Notes under the pieces: generated by a model
What the model was told of the DNA's origin: nothing
Databases searched by the model: none
Seen by the model: the letters and a program-made list of their open reading frames with translations, nothing else
Assembly (NCBI GenBank): GCA_016927185.1
Contig: JAFGND010000105.1
Span: 1 to 33,302 of the forward strand
Source: Candidatus Coatesiibacteriota bacterium
GTDB lineage: Bacteria > JAFGND01
DNA: 33,302 nt
Direction of reading: 5' to 3'
Translations under genes and position numbers: made by a program
Shown here: in pieces, positions 1 to 9,070 of the stretch
How positions within the stretch are numbered: position 1 is the first letter of the stretch
Layout: each line of letters opens with the position of its first letter

Positions 1-352
1 GGTCTGAGTATAATATTGTTATAGAAAATAACAATATTACAAGAAATGAATATTTCATAACAACCTCCCTTATTTACTCTTCACAAATCCTGATCTATTC
101 AGCATTTCTAACATTTCATTAAGCTTAATAGAATAAAACTTCCTAATTATTTCCGTATAGTCAAAGAAAAAAAATAAAGTCAATCTTTTTCTTGATTTTT
201 CTTGTTTTTTGCTTTCACTACTTTTTTGCTTGAGATTAATAACAAACAACAGATTATCATAATGAATTAATCATTTATTATTGACTATAAAGTTGTTGGA
301 TGAAACCCTTGCATTTGGAAACTGGACTGGAAACTTCAGGAAGGAGTATCTC
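1..352. other. Left-edge intergenic region before the acyl-CoA synthetase
   Basis: No gene is supported here. The stretch is very AT-rich. It contains a perfect 12-bp inverted repeat near the left edge (separate entry) and a pyrimidine-rich tract at about 181-233 with repeated CTTTTT-like units. The strong ribosome binding site of the next gene lies at its right end. The promoter of the acyl-CoA synthetase operon should lie here, but I could not find a convincing -35/-10 pair: TTGAGA and TATCAT near 231-260 are about 19 bp apart, which is too wide to rely on. Confidence 0.5.
11..39. repeat. Perfect 12-bp inverted repeat (hairpin)
   Basis: TAATATTGTTAT at 11-22 pairs perfectly with ATAACAATATTA at 28-39 around a 5-nt loop. 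The stem is almost all A/T and no T-run follows it. It may be a weak terminator of a gene to the left of the window or a protein-binding palindrome; the sequence does not decide. Confidence 0.4.
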
Positions 353-2413
353 ATGTTGAAAAGTATAATGGAACCATCTTCCATAGCAATAATTGGAGGA
401 AGCTCAGAAATCCAGAAGCCAGGAGGAAAACTGGTCTATAATATAAAAAACCATGATTTCAAGGGAGATATATGGATAGTCAATCCGAAATCCCCTTCAG
501 TACAGGATCTTCCTACATTCAAAAGCATAAAAGATTTGCCTTCAGAAGTGGATCTTGGAATGATTACAGTGGCAGCTCCATTTGTAAAGCAATCCCTGCT
601 TGAGCTTATAGAAAAAGGAGTGAAAGGGGTAATAATTATTTCATGCGGTTTCGGTGAGATAGATGAAAAAGGCAAAAAAGAGGAACAGGAACTTGCAGAG
701 ATAGCTGCCAGGGCTAATATACCAATGATAGGTCCAAACTGCATGGGTGTTGCAACATTCAAGTATGCAGGAGTATTTGCAGGTCCTATCCCAAATCTCA
801 AGCCAAAAACAATAGACTTTGTGTCAGGGTCAGGTGCTACTGCAGCATTCATTCTTGAGCTTGCAATCACCCTGGGAGTTTCATTCTCCAGCGAGATAAC
901 CATTGGAAACAGTGCAATGATTGGCATAGAGGAAGTTCTTGAATACTGGGATGAAACCTTTAGTCCAGATACAAGCTCCAGGGTAAAGATGCTTTATATG
1001 GAAACACTGACAAAACCACAGAAATTTATAAAGCATTCAAGATCCTTGAGGGAAAAAGGCTGTCATCTTGTAGCAATAAAGGCAGGTGCCACTGAGGCAG
1101 GAACAAGAGCAGCTTCAAGCCATACAGGTGCAATGGCTTCTTCTGATACGTCAATTGACGCACTGCTCAGAAAAGCTCAGGTGATAAGAGTGCAGAGCAA
1201 GCAGGAACTTGTTTATACTGCAGGCATTCTCGAATCGTACAAACCACCTTCAGGAAAGAGAGCCTGCATCGTAACACATGCAGGAGGACCTGGTGTGATG
1301 CTTACTGACGAGCTTTCCAGGCAGGGCTTTGAACTTCCTAAGATTGCACAGGAAACTCATGACAAACTCCTTGCAAATCTTCTTCCAGGAAGTGCAGCTG
1401 GCAATCCGGTTGACTTCCTTGCAGCAGGAACTGCAGAAAATCTTGACTTCATACTGGAATCTCTACGTAATGAAGATTACATAGATTTTATCCCTGTCAT
1501 TTTCGGCTCTCCTGGCTTGTTTGATGTATGGCCTGTTTACAAGGTGATAGCAGACAAACTACCTGATTATCCGAAACCCATTTATCCAGTATTCCCCTCA
1601 ACAGTGACTGCAAAGGATGCGATTGACAAGTTCCTTGCAAGAGGTTATATGTGCATTCCAGAGGAAGTAAATCTCGGGAAAACACTGGGCAGGATTGCAG
1701 CTGTTCCATCTACGAGGCAGACTGAAAGAAAATTTTCAGATATTGATGAGAATGCTATTTCATCAATATTGAAAGAAGCTGAAGGAGAAAGCATAAAGCA
1801 GCTAAAGGCTGAAAAGATATCAAGTATACTGAAAGCATTGAAAATACCAATCCCATTCGAGGCAATAGCGAAAAGCAGATCAGAAGGACAGGAAATTGCG
1901 GAAAAGATAGGTTATCCAGTTGTAATGAAGGTTGTCGGTCCTGTCCACAAGTCTGATGTAGGTGGCGTATATATAGGAATAAAGAATACACAGGAAATGG
2001 AGAGTGCTTTAGACAAACTAATGCAGATAAAAGATGCTGAAGGAGTGCTTTTCCAGGAAATGGCAAAAGGGACTGAGGTTATAATCGGTGTCAGCAGGGA
2101 GGAAGGATTCGGACATTTGATAATGTTCGGTCTTGGCGGGATTTACACTGAAATCTTGAAGGATGTAATCTTTACGCTTGCACCACTTTCTTGTGAAGAA
2201 GCAGCAAGCATGATAAAATCCATAAAGGCATATAAGCTTTTGGAAGGAGTGAGAGGGAAGAAGGGCATGAATACAGAGATGCTTGCAGATATTCTTCTCA
2301 GAATCTCATTTCTTGTTCAGAAATTCCCCCAGATAAAAGAGATGGATATCAATCCATTAATGGGTTATGAAGACAGAATTCTGGCAGTTGACACGAGGAT
2401 AGAGATAGACTAG
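353..2413 (+). CDS. ADP-forming acyl-CoA synthetase (acetate-CoA ligase, fused alpha-beta)
   Basis: A 686-residue NDP-forming acyl-CoA synthetase. The family converts acyl-CoA + ADP + Pi to acid + CoA + ATP, a substrate-level phosphorylation step common in fermenting anaerobes. In order it has a CoA-binding Rossmann domain (about 5-100, with IAIIGGSS), a succinyl-CoA-ligase-like domain (about 120-440) and a C-terminal ATP-grasp domain (about 470-686). His257, in the SHTGA motif, is the expected phosphorylated histidine. His532, in VHKSDVGGV of the ATP-grasp part, matches the second phospho-carrier histidine known from ADP-forming synthetases. The ATG at 353 is chosen because AAGGAG lies 6 nt before it; an in-frame TTG at 281 has no such site. 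The next gene starts directly after its TAG stop. The acyl substrate (acetyl, propionyl, aryl) cannot be read from the sequence. Confidence 0.93.
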   Translation: MLKSIMEPSSIAIIGGSSEIQKPGGKLVYNIKNHDFKGDIWIVNPKSPSVQDLPTFKSIKDLPSEVDLGMITVAAPFVKQSLLELIEKGVKGVIIISCGFGEIDEKGKKEEQELAEIAARANIPMIGPNCMGVATFKYAGVFAGPIPNLKPKTIDFVSGSGATAAFILELAITLGVSFSSEITIGNSAMIGIEEVLEYWDETFSPDTSSRVKMLYMETLTKPQKFIKHSRSLREKGCHLVAIKAGATEAGTRAASSHTGAMASSDTSIDALLRKAQVIRVQSKQELVYTAGILESYKPPSGKRACIVTHAGGPGVMLTDELSRQGFELPKIAQETHDKLLANLLPGSAAGNPVDFLAAGTAENLDFILESLRNEDYIDFIPVIFGSPGLFDVWPVYKVIADKLPDYPKPIYPVFPSTVTAKDAIDKFLARGYMCIPEEVNLGKTLGRIAAVPSTRQTERKFSDIDENAISSILKEAEGESIKQLKAEKISSILKALKIPIPFEAIAKSRSEGQEIAEKIGYPVVMKVVGPVHKSDVGGVYIGIKNTQEMESALDKLMQIKDAEGVLFQEMAKGTEVIIGVSREEGFGHLIMFGLGGIYTEILKDVIFTLAPLSCEEAASMIKSIKAYKLLEGVRGKKGMNTEMLADILLRISFLVQKFPQIKEMDINPLMGYEDRILAVDTRIEID

Positions 2414-3190
2414 ATGAGAATATTACTTTTCCTTTTGCTACTTGCATTTCTGTTCTCATGCGGACAACCAGAGGATTTCTGGCAGGATGTGGATGAGGCA
2501 TACAAGAAGGATGATTTAAAAAAGGTTGAAAGAAGGATACTGAACAGGTTGAAGAATGAGGGGGCTGACGATACTGAAACCACTCTTGCATATGGTTATC
2601 TGGGGCTGATAATGCTTAAAGACAACAATGTGTCATATGCAGCTGAATCTTTCAAGAGATTCAGATCCCTTCGCATAAAAAAGAATCAGGAAGCATACAA
2701 CAAACTCAAGGAAAGAATTGACGAGGCAGTGAGGACTCATGACAATGATTTGTTGGTTAGAATAAAGCAGGAGGCTGGAAAAAAGAATTATATTCAGGCA
2801 ATAATGCTTTATGAAGAGATAATTCTTCTTGAACCTGAATCAGATACAATGAGGAAAAGCTACATCCAGTTCCTGACTGATTTGGGGCTTCATGAGAAAG
2901 CCTTGAGCATTGCAAGAGAATCTCCCAATACTGACAAGAAATCTCTCATTGACCAGATTGTGAAGGATCAGCAGACAAAGGAAAAACAGCTGTCACAGAA
3001 TTCAGTCAGGTTTGCAAGAGGATTCTGGATGATGCAGAAGGTAGAAAACAAGGATATAATAACAAAAACAAACATGATACTTGAAGCTTCAAAATCCACT
3101 GGACTTGGACCAAGGCAGTTGTCAGAAAAATGGTCAGATGTAATAAGATCCCCTAAAATCATTCTGCAATTATGGAATCAAGCTCCATAA
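2414..3190 (+). CDS. Lipoprotein with TPR-like helical repeats
   Basis: The 258-residue product starts with a short hydrophobic signal (residues 3-14) and a lipobox, LFS-Cys16, so it is probably lipid-anchored after signal peptidase II cleavage. The rest is charged and helical. Paired helices around 25-85 and 110-160 (for example AIMLYEEIILLEPES) look like degenerate tetratricopeptide repeats, which usually bind other proteins. The ATG directly abuts the stop of the acyl-CoA synthetase gene, and its 3' end overlaps recG by 19 bp, so the three genes are probably one transcript. No enzymatic motif is visible and the function is unknown. The operon position next to recG does not imply a role in DNA repair, since the protein is exported. 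Confidence 0.75.
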   Translation: MRILLFLLLLAFLFSCGQPEDFWQDVDEAYKKDDLKKVERRILNRLKNEGADDTETTLAYGYLGLIMLKDNNVSYAAESFKRFRSLRIKKNQEAYNKLKERIDEAVRTHDNDLLVRIKQEAGKKNYIQAIMLYEEIILLEPESDTMRKSYIQFLTDLGLHEKALSIARESPNTDKKSLIDQIVKDQQTKEKQLSQNSVRFARGFWMMQKVENKDIITKTNMILEASKSTGLGPRQLSEKWSDVIRSPKIILQLWNQAP

Positions 3191-5241
3191 ATGAACTGAA
3201 CAGGTCTTTTGCACTCATCCCTGTAACTGTCATAAAGGGAGTTGGGCAGAAACGGGCTGAAGACCTTCTGAAACTCAACATAGAGACAGTAAGGGATCTT
3301 CTTTATCATTTCCCCAGGCTTTATCTTGACAGGCAGAATATGTCTCCGATGAACAGGATAAAACCGGATGAGACGGTCCTGATTGAGGGAAATGTCATAA
3401 AGATATCTGAATCAGGGATGTTCCCTAAAATCAAGATAAATGTAGAGATAAGTGATGGAAAAGGCAGAATGCTCCTTGTATGGTTCAATCAGCCTTACAT
3501 GAAAAACCAGTTCGCATTAGGACAGAAAATTCTTGCCTTCGGAAAAGTGGTCTTCTTCAAGAACAGGCTTCAACTTATCAATCCCGAGATAGAGAGACCT
3601 GAGAAGGAAGACCAGTTCAGAAGGATAGTACCAATATATCCTTTGACTGAAGGAGTTTCCCAGAGATTTCTCCGTAATATCATTACAGAAGCACTTTGTG
3701 ATTTCCCTGAATGCATGATTGATCCTGTTCCTGAAGAAATAGCATCCAGACATGGCTTCCCTGCATACAAAGAATCACTTGAGAAAATACATTTCCCATC
3801 CTCAATTGATGAAACAGGCAAATACAGGAAAAGATTTGTTTTCGAGGAGTTGTTTCTGTTTGGCTTGATATCAGCAGTCAGAAAGAAGATTTCCCAGAAT
3901 GAAAATATCAAGGGTTTGTCCATAAGAGGTGAAATAATAAGGAAATTCACTGAGAAAATGCCATTCCAGCTTACAGATGGTCAAAGACAGGCGCTCAGAG
4001 AGATATATTATGACATGGAAAATGACGGCAGAATGATGAGGCTTCTTCAGGGAGATGTCGGCTGCGGGAAGACGCTGGTTGCATATATTGCTCTTCTCAA
4101 GGCAATAGAGAATGGCAGGCACGGCTTTTTCATGACTCCTACAGAAGTACTTGCAGAGCAGCAATACGAGCAGTTCAGGGAATGGTCATCAATGATAGAT
4201 TTACCTTGCTATCTCTATACAGCCGGTTTGTCAGCTGCTGCCAAGAGAGAAGTTGAAGAAGCAATAAGAAGCGGAACACCTGCAATAATCACTGGAACGG
4301 TTGCCCTCCTGAATCAGAGAATAGATGCAGGAAATACTGGACTTCTGGTTATTGACGAGCAGCATAAGTTTGGTGTGATGCAGCGTGCAAGGCTTGTTCT
4401 CAGGAGTAGCTCTAATTTGCTTGTGATGACAGCCACACCAATACCCAGAAGCCTGGCATTAACACTTTATGGTGACCTGGATTTGTCAGTAATAAAAGAT
4501 ATGCCATCTGGTCGCAAGAGAATTTCCACAAGAATAATTACGGAAGATGATTTGGTGAAGGTTTACAATGAAATAAGGGATGCAACTGCCAGGGGTGAGA
4601 AAACATTTTTCGTTTTCCCTGCAATAAGTGCTGATGAGGATTCTGATATCAAGGCTGCAATACAGGGTTACAGGCATCTCTTGAAAAATATCTTCCCTGA
4701 CAGGAAAGTGATATTGCTTCATGGTGGAATGAGCAGCATAGAGAAAAGGGAAGCCAGGCAGGAATTCACTTGCGGCAAGTGTGAGATAATGGCAGCAACA
4801 AGCATCATCGAAGTAGGTATTGATGTAAGAAAAGCTACCATTATTGTGATAATGAACGCAGACAGGTTTGGTCTTACCCAGATACATCAATTGAGGGGAA
4901 GAGTTGGAAGAAGTGACATTGAAAGCAGATGCTATCTTGTTGGAAGCAGAAAGATGACTGATGAGGCTAAAGAAAGATTGAATGCAGCAGTGAAATGCAA
5001 ATCTGGCTTCGAACTTGCAGAAGAGGACTTGCGTATAAGGGGTCAGGGAGATATTTTTGGATTAAGGCAGCATGGTTTCATCAAACTCAAGATAGCTGAT
5101 CTGCAGAAGGATTTTAACATGCTCAAGACAGCAAGGGAAGAAGCGTTTCTTGTAGCAGGGAAGGAAGCATATAAAAATCTTCCTGCAATGCTGCTTGTTA
5201 ATGAGAAACTGGATTATTGCTTCGGCACCGAGGGAGGCTAG
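3172..5241 (+). CDS. recG: ATP-dependent DNA helicase RecG
   Basis: A 689-residue RecG, the superfamily 2 helicase that remodels stalled replication forks and branched recombination intermediates. The N-terminal wedge/OB-fold region (about 1-230) begins with a helix-hairpin-helix-like stretch (VIKGVGQKRAEDLL) and contains the OB strands (VLIEGNVIKIS). The helicase core has Walker A GDVGCGKT at 294-301, the DEQH Walker B box starting at D395, motif III TATPIPRSLALTLYGDLD, and motif VI HQLRGRVGRS. The family's C-terminal RGQGDIFGLRQHG segment is present. Length is at the short end of the normal range. The gene starts inside the preceding lipoprotein gene (19-bp overlap) and ends just before a hairpin terminator. 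Confidence 0.97.
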   Translation: MESSSINELNRSFALIPVTVIKGVGQKRAEDLLKLNIETVRDLLYHFPRLYLDRQNMSPMNRIKPDETVLIEGNVIKISESGMFPKIKINVEISDGKGRMLLVWFNQPYMKNQFALGQKILAFGKVVFFKNRLQLINPEIERPEKEDQFRRIVPIYPLTEGVSQRFLRNIITEALCDFPECMIDPVPEEIASRHGFPAYKESLEKIHFPSSIDETGKYRKRFVFEELFLFGLISAVRKKISQNENIKGLSIRGEIIRKFTEKMPFQLTDGQRQALREIYYDMENDGRMMRLLQGDVGCGKTLVAYIALLKAIENGRHGFFMTPTEVLAEQQYEQFREWSSMIDLPCYLYTAGLSAAAKREVEEAIRSGTPAIITGTVALLNQRIDAGNTGLLVIDEQHKFGVMQRARLVLRSSSNLLVMTATPIPRSLALTLYGDLDLSVIKDMPSGRKRISTRIITEDDLVKVYNEIRDATARGEKTFFVFPAISADEDSDIKAAIQGYRHLLKNIFPDRKVILLHGGMSSIEKREARQEFTCGKCEIMAATSIIEVGIDVRKATIIVIMNADRFGLTQIHQLRGRVGRSDIESRCYLVGSRKMTDEAKERLNAAVKCKSGFELAEEDLRIRGQGDIFGLRQHGFIKLKIADLQKDFNMLKTAREEAFLVAGKEAYKNLPAMLLVNEKLDYCFGTEGG

Positions 5242-5255
5242 ATTGAATAAAAAAA

Positions 5256-5285
5256 GGACTTGCATTTTTTACAAGTCCCCTTTTT
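5256..5285. terminator. Bidirectional Rho-independent terminator between recG and the DUF4870 gene
   Basis: GGACTTG (5256-5262) pairs with CAAGTCC (5272-5278) around a 9-nt loop. The hairpin is followed by CC and five T on the plus strand and preceded by a run of A, so it can serve transcripts from both sides. It lies between two convergent genes. Confidence 0.75.
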
Positions 5286-5297
5286 CAAGAAATCAAT

Positions 5298-5636
5298 TTA
5301 ACTTACGTTAAACCAGCCTTTTTCCATGCAGAAATTTGTTACGAATGGAATCTCGAAAACCTCTCCCTTATGAGCTTTGAAAGCAACAATTATTGCATAT
5401 ATCCAGACGATAACACCTATGCAAACAGCAGACAGTATCATTATTGCTACTCCAAGTGCAACGGATTGAACTGCATGAAATCTCATGAAAGGATCATTTT
5501 TCTTGTCTTCTGTAACAAGAATGATTATTCCAATTAGTGGGCAAAACAAATAAGCTAATAAACTCCATAGTTTTGCATCACTTGAAACCTGATCAGGTGC
5601 AGGGATATTTAGAGATGAAAGATCAACATCTGCCAT
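5298..5636 (-). CDS. DUF4870/Tic20-like small membrane protein
   Basis: A 112-residue protein with two hydrophobic segments (about 23-43 and 60-85) and the pattern typical of DUF4870 proteins: a WSLLAYLFCPLIGIII start, then KKNDPFMRFHAVQS and a second helix ending before a short basic tail. Such proteins are integral membrane proteins of unknown function. Start: GGAGGT stands shortly before the ATG at 5636; an upstream in-frame TTG at 5648 lies before that site and is rejected. The gene stands alone, convergent with recG, and shares the terminator between them. Confidence 0.85.
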   Translation of the reverse strand: MADVDLSSLNIPAPDQVSSDAKLWSLLAYLFCPLIGIIILVTEDKKNDPFMRFHAVQSVALGVAIMILSAVCIGVIVWIYAIIVAFKAHKGEVFEIPFVTNFCMEKGWFNVS

Positions 5637-5659
5637 AACTACCTCCAATAACTAACAAA

Positions 5660-5672
5660 ATAACAGTGTTAT
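5660..5672. promoter_or_regulatory. Possible operator palindrome upstream of the DUF4870 gene
   Basis: ATAACA-G-TGTTAT is a perfect palindrome with 6-bp arms and a 1-bp centre, about 24 bp upstream of the DUF4870 start codon. The size and place fit a repressor operator, but in AT-rich DNA this could be chance. Confidence 0.25.
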
Positions 5673-5773
5673 GAAATTATAAATAATTGATTCTTGTCAA
5701 GGAAAAATAAAGCATTTATCTCGCAAGTAAGAATATCAAATATCTGGACTTATTTTCAGTATTTGCAAGAGAT

Positions 5774-6754
5774 TTATATCTTGCTTTTCCTTTCTTCTAT
5801 GAATTCTTTCTGTTTGTCAGACAGATTTACGACTTCTTTGATAATATATAACGGTCTTTTCTTGCTTTCATCAAATATTCTTGCAATGTATTCACCAATT
5901 ATACCAAGGCAGATAAGCTGGATGCCACCAAAGAGGGATATCAGGATTACTGTTGATGTCCATCCCTGAACCAGCCCTTTTGCAAAAAATTTCACATAAA
6001 AAATGTACAATATATAAACGAGCGAAAAAAATGCCATGGCAAACCCAAAATAAGAAGCTAATTTAAGCGGGAGTACTGAAAAAGAAGATATACCATCCAG
6101 CGCCAGCTTCATCATCTTGCCGAAAGGATATTTTGTTTTTCCCCAATGTCTCTGATCCCTTTCATATTCGACTCCTGTCTGCCTGAAACCTATCCATGTA
6201 ACCAGACCTCTTATGTATCGGTTTCTTTCAGGGAGCTGACGAAGGCAGTCTATAACATATCTATCTATAAGCCTGAAATCCCCTGTATCAAGCGGAATAT
6301 TTATTCGTGTCACCAGATATAGCATTCTGTAGAATAATTTCGCAGTTATCAGTTTGAAAAAGCTTTCACCTTTCCTTCTCAACCGCTTTGCATAGACTAC
6401 ATTATATCCCTCTTTCCATTTTTCAATCATTTTGGGAATGAGAGAAGGGGGATCCTGCAAATCGCTGTCCAGTATAATGGCAGTAAGTCCTTGTGAAGCA
6501 TCTATCCCTGCAGTAATGGCAGTCTGATGACCAAAATTCCTGGAGAAACTTATTATCTTTATCCTGTTATCCTTGCTTGCGTATTCCTTAAGCATTTCAA
6601 GTGTCCTGTCGAAACTGCCGTCATTCACGAAAATCATTTCGAATTCATATTCATCCAGAGAATCAATAATTGATGTCGTTTTTTCATACAACTCATTAAG
6701 ATTTCCTTCTTCATTGTAAACAGGAAACACCAGTGAATGTAATTGTTTTTCCAT
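5774..6754 (-). CDS. Family 2 glycosyltransferase, GtrB/DPM1-like polyprenyl-phosphate type
   Basis: A 326-residue GT-A glycosyltransferase that probably moves a sugar from a nucleotide donor to polyprenyl phosphate at the cytoplasmic membrane. The catalytic domain (1 to about 220) shows PVYNEEGNL, VNDGS (43-47), the metal-binding DSD within DSDLQDPP (96-103), DTGDFRLIDR (156-165) and the acceptor-site loop RHWGKTKYPFGKM. Two membrane helices follow (about 231-256 and 264-289), the usual GtrB-like layout. The start is an ATG without a clear Shine-Dalgarno site. It lies 84 bp downstream of a DUF2723 membrane protein, a putative polyprenyl-sugar-dependent protein glycosyltransferase, so this gene may make the donor lipid for it. 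Confidence 0.92.
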   Translation of the reverse strand: MEKQLHSLVFPVYNEEGNLNELYEKTTSIIDSLDEYEFEMIFVNDGSFDRTLEMLKEYASKDNRIKIISFSRNFGHQTAITAGIDASQGLTAIILDSDLQDPPSLIPKMIEKWKEGYNVVYAKRLRRKGESFFKLITAKLFYRMLYLVTRINIPLDTGDFRLIDRYVIDCLRQLPERNRYIRGLVTWIGFRQTGVEYERDQRHWGKTKYPFGKMMKLALDGISSFSVLPLKLASYFGFAMAFFSLVYILYIFYVKFFAKGLVQGWTSTVILISLFGGIQLICLGIIGEYIARIFDESKKRPLYIIKEVVNLSDKQKEFIEERKSKI

Positions 6755-6838
6755 ATTTCAAGTCATCAATTTAAATGAAATAATGTCAAGAGTTCTGTTT
6801 CAGATATAACTGTTTGCATAGATGAATCAATAAGGCTG

Positions 6839-9055
6839 TCATTTATTAGTTTTTATCTGCAATTCAGATTCCTCTGCCATCTTGTACCATGATTTATAGA
6901 GCTTGAAAAGTTCCCTGATTCTCTCATCCTCTATATTCTCCAGAGGATAGCTGTTTATAAGGAGTTTTGCGCTGTTCAAATCGTGTATATAAAGATAAAT
7001 CAAGAGTTTGTCTGCAGCTATTGCCTGTTTCTGATATGGAGTAAGTCTTCTGTCTATTTCATCAAGAATATTAGCTATCTTATTATATGCTTCCAGCATG
7101 TACAGGTATTTTATCATATCCAGCAATTGAGTGTTTTCCGAATTCGCAATAGATTCTGCAGCAGTAAGCCAGGAAGGAGTCCTGTTCAGGTATGCCTGTT
7201 TTGCCCTCCAAACCCATTCCTTGAATGCAGATTTGTTGTCATTTTGAAGATGAAAGGAAAGAATCAGTTTATATAATCTGTCTGATGAAGGCATGATTTC
7301 AAGCCCCTTTCTTACAAGTGCTTCAAAATCCTTCAGTTCATTCCTTTCCATCTTGTATTTTGCATAGTAATATCTCAGATAATCAGCTTCAAGACCTGTG
7401 TCAAATGACAGTTCTATATGCTCCCTGCCCTTTGTCTCATTTCCCTTTTGAATATATGACATTCCCTTGTAGAAGTGGTAATTTGCCCTTATATTACAGA
7501 AGGTGAAATCGTTCGTATCAACTGCGGGAGGAGGATTTATAAAGATGAATGGATCTGCTCCACTTGTCATAAAAGGCTGATAGACAAATCCTGAAATCCT
7601 GTAAACTATTCCTGGCAGATTGTGGGGATAACTCAGGCTTATCCCTGTATCCTTGAAATCCCTGAATACAAGATAATCCTTCAGCAATTGGCTTCTTCCC
7701 TTTTTGCTTTTCGGTCCGTAGTATTCAGATTGCAGGAAATATCCTGATGAATCAAGAATATTCACATCAGGTCTGAAAAACTCCCTCTTCTGCAAGTAAT
7801 AAAGTGGGAAAGAGCTTTGTGAGCCATATGCATACATTATATAAGTTCCCCTGAAATTCAATGAACGTCCAGTATCCTTTGCATATTTCACTGCAAGCGG
7901 ATACCTGAGTGGCAGCGATTTGTATACATTAACTCCGATAAGAAACAATGACCATGTATACAAACCGATTATAGCAAACATTGTCCACTTTTTTGATATT
8001 TCTCTTACTACGAAAGGGCAAAGGCATGCAATATAGACAAGGAAAGGAATAAAGAAAACCCCGTTTATGAATCTTGATACTGCAGGAGGTTCGAAATTTA
8101 TATACAGAGCGAGTAATGGTCCCCATAGAAATGCTGGCAGCATGAACAGCGATTTCCTGTGCTTGCCTGCAAGTCTTGCAGCAGGAAGTATCAATAGCAA
8201 TACAACAGGTCCCAGCTGTTTGGCAGAGTAAATTATCAGATATTTCAGCATTTTTATCCAAGCAGGGATTGACCAGGTGAATGGAGTATCCTGATAGGGA
8301 GTTCTTTTTATTAATTGCATGAATCTTGTGGAATTATCAGGCATACCCCAGAGTATTGTGCCTTTGTTTATAGAAATAAGCGGGAAATACAAGTGTAATG
8401 ATATTCCAAGAAGGAACATGAAAGAAATGAGTGACCAGAATTTCAGTCTGTTTCTGTATGGAGACAAGAAAGCTGCCCATAAAGCGAAGGGAAAGAAAAG
8501 CAATACAGTCTGATGTGCTCCAGTTCCAAGTCCTAAAAGATAAAATGCAATCAGGAAGGAATAAAAATTAGGTCTTGGTGTCCATAATAAATAAACAAGA
8601 ATTATAATAAAGAGTAGATTCAGGGAATATACTTCAGTTATTGAAGACTGGTCGAAAACCTCTGGAATTGATGTTACGAGAAGAAGTGTCATCAATCTGT
8701 AATTCACTTTCATTTTATATCTTTTCAAGAATGAACTTATGAAGAATAAAGCCATCATGAACATTGCAATAGAGAATAACGTGCTGGTAAGGATTGTCCT
8801 GTTCTGGAATATCCTGTGCCAGAAATTTGCCAGCAATACCCAGAGATGATAACCTGGAGGATGAGAAATACCTAATGTCTGGGCTGAAAGTGCTAGCTCA
8901 GCACAATCCTCGAATGTCAATGACTTAGGGGAAACAATAATGAGAAGCATTCCTATGAAGAAGATCAAAACGAAATCGAAAATCTGATCTTTTTTCTGCT
9001 TGCCAAGAAGGAAGTTCATGAGAGACTTGTCTGTATGATAAACTTCAAAATTCAT
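6839..9055 (-). CDS. DUF2723 (TMEM260-like) membrane protein with C-terminal helical repeats
   Basis: A large polytopic membrane protein (738 residues from this start) of the DUF2723 family. The eukaryotic relative TMEM260 is a protein O-mannosyltransferase, and bacterial members are often annotated as glycosyltransferases. Signature pieces near the N terminus are LTFEDCAELALSAQTLGISHPPGYHL and SSITEVYSLN, followed by about ten hydrophobic helices to roughly residue 400. The last 200 residues are soluble and helical with TPR-like pairs (YHFYKGMSYIQKGNETKGREHIEL). The start is uncertain: a TTG at 9094, ATG at 9055 and ATG at 9019 are all in frame, and none has a good ribosome site. I use 9055, the longest ATG form. 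It is next to a GtrB-like transferase and probably acts with it. Confidence 0.85.
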   Translation of the reverse strand: MNFEVYHTDKSLMNFLLGKQKKDQIFDFVLIFFIGMLLIIVSPKSLTFEDCAELALSAQTLGISHPPGYHLWVLLANFWHRIFQNRTILTSTLFSIAMFMMALFFISSFLKRYKMKVNYRLMTLLLVTSIPEVFDQSSITEVYSLNLLFIIILVYLLWTPRPNFYSFLIAFYLLGLGTGAHQTVLLFFPFALWAAFLSPYRNRLKFWSLISFMFLLGISLHLYFPLISINKGTILWGMPDNSTRFMQLIKRTPYQDTPFTWSIPAWIKMLKYLIIYSAKQLGPVVLLLILPAARLAGKHRKSLFMLPAFLWGPLLALYINFEPPAVSRFINGVFFIPFLVYIACLCPFVVREISKKWTMFAIIGLYTWSLFLIGVNVYKSLPLRYPLAVKYAKDTGRSLNFRGTYIMYAYGSQSSFPLYYLQKREFFRPDVNILDSSGYFLQSEYYGPKSKKGRSQLLKDYLVFRDFKDTGISLSYPHNLPGIVYRISGFVYQPFMTSGADPFIFINPPPAVDTNDFTFCNIRANYHFYKGMSYIQKGNETKGREHIELSFDTGLEADYLRYYYAKYKMERNELKDFEALVRKGLEIMPSSDRLYKLILSFHLQNDNKSAFKEWVWRAKQAYLNRTPSWLTAAESIANSENTQLLDMIKYLYMLEAYNKIANILDEIDRRLTPYQKQAIAADKLLIYLYIHDLNSAKLLINSYPLENIEDERIRELFKLYKSWYKMAEESELQIKTNK

Positions 9056-9070
9056 AACAGGTGTAAAAGA

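Noticed and set aside
296-314. Sigma-54-like sequence before the acyl-CoA synthetase gene (TTGGATGAAACCCTTGCA)
   Set aside because: GG and GC are 11 bp apart rather than the strict 10, and it would leave an awkward short leader.
281-352. In-frame TTG start 24 codons upstream of the acyl-CoA synthetase ATG
   Set aside because: There is no ribosome site before it, the extra residues do not belong to the CoA-binding domain, and AAGGAG is well placed before the ATG at 353.
436-927. Long minus-strand frame opposite the acyl-CoA synthetase, and similar frames opposite other genes
   Set aside because: They are shadows of well-supported genes on the other strand, without ribosome sites or recognisable domains.
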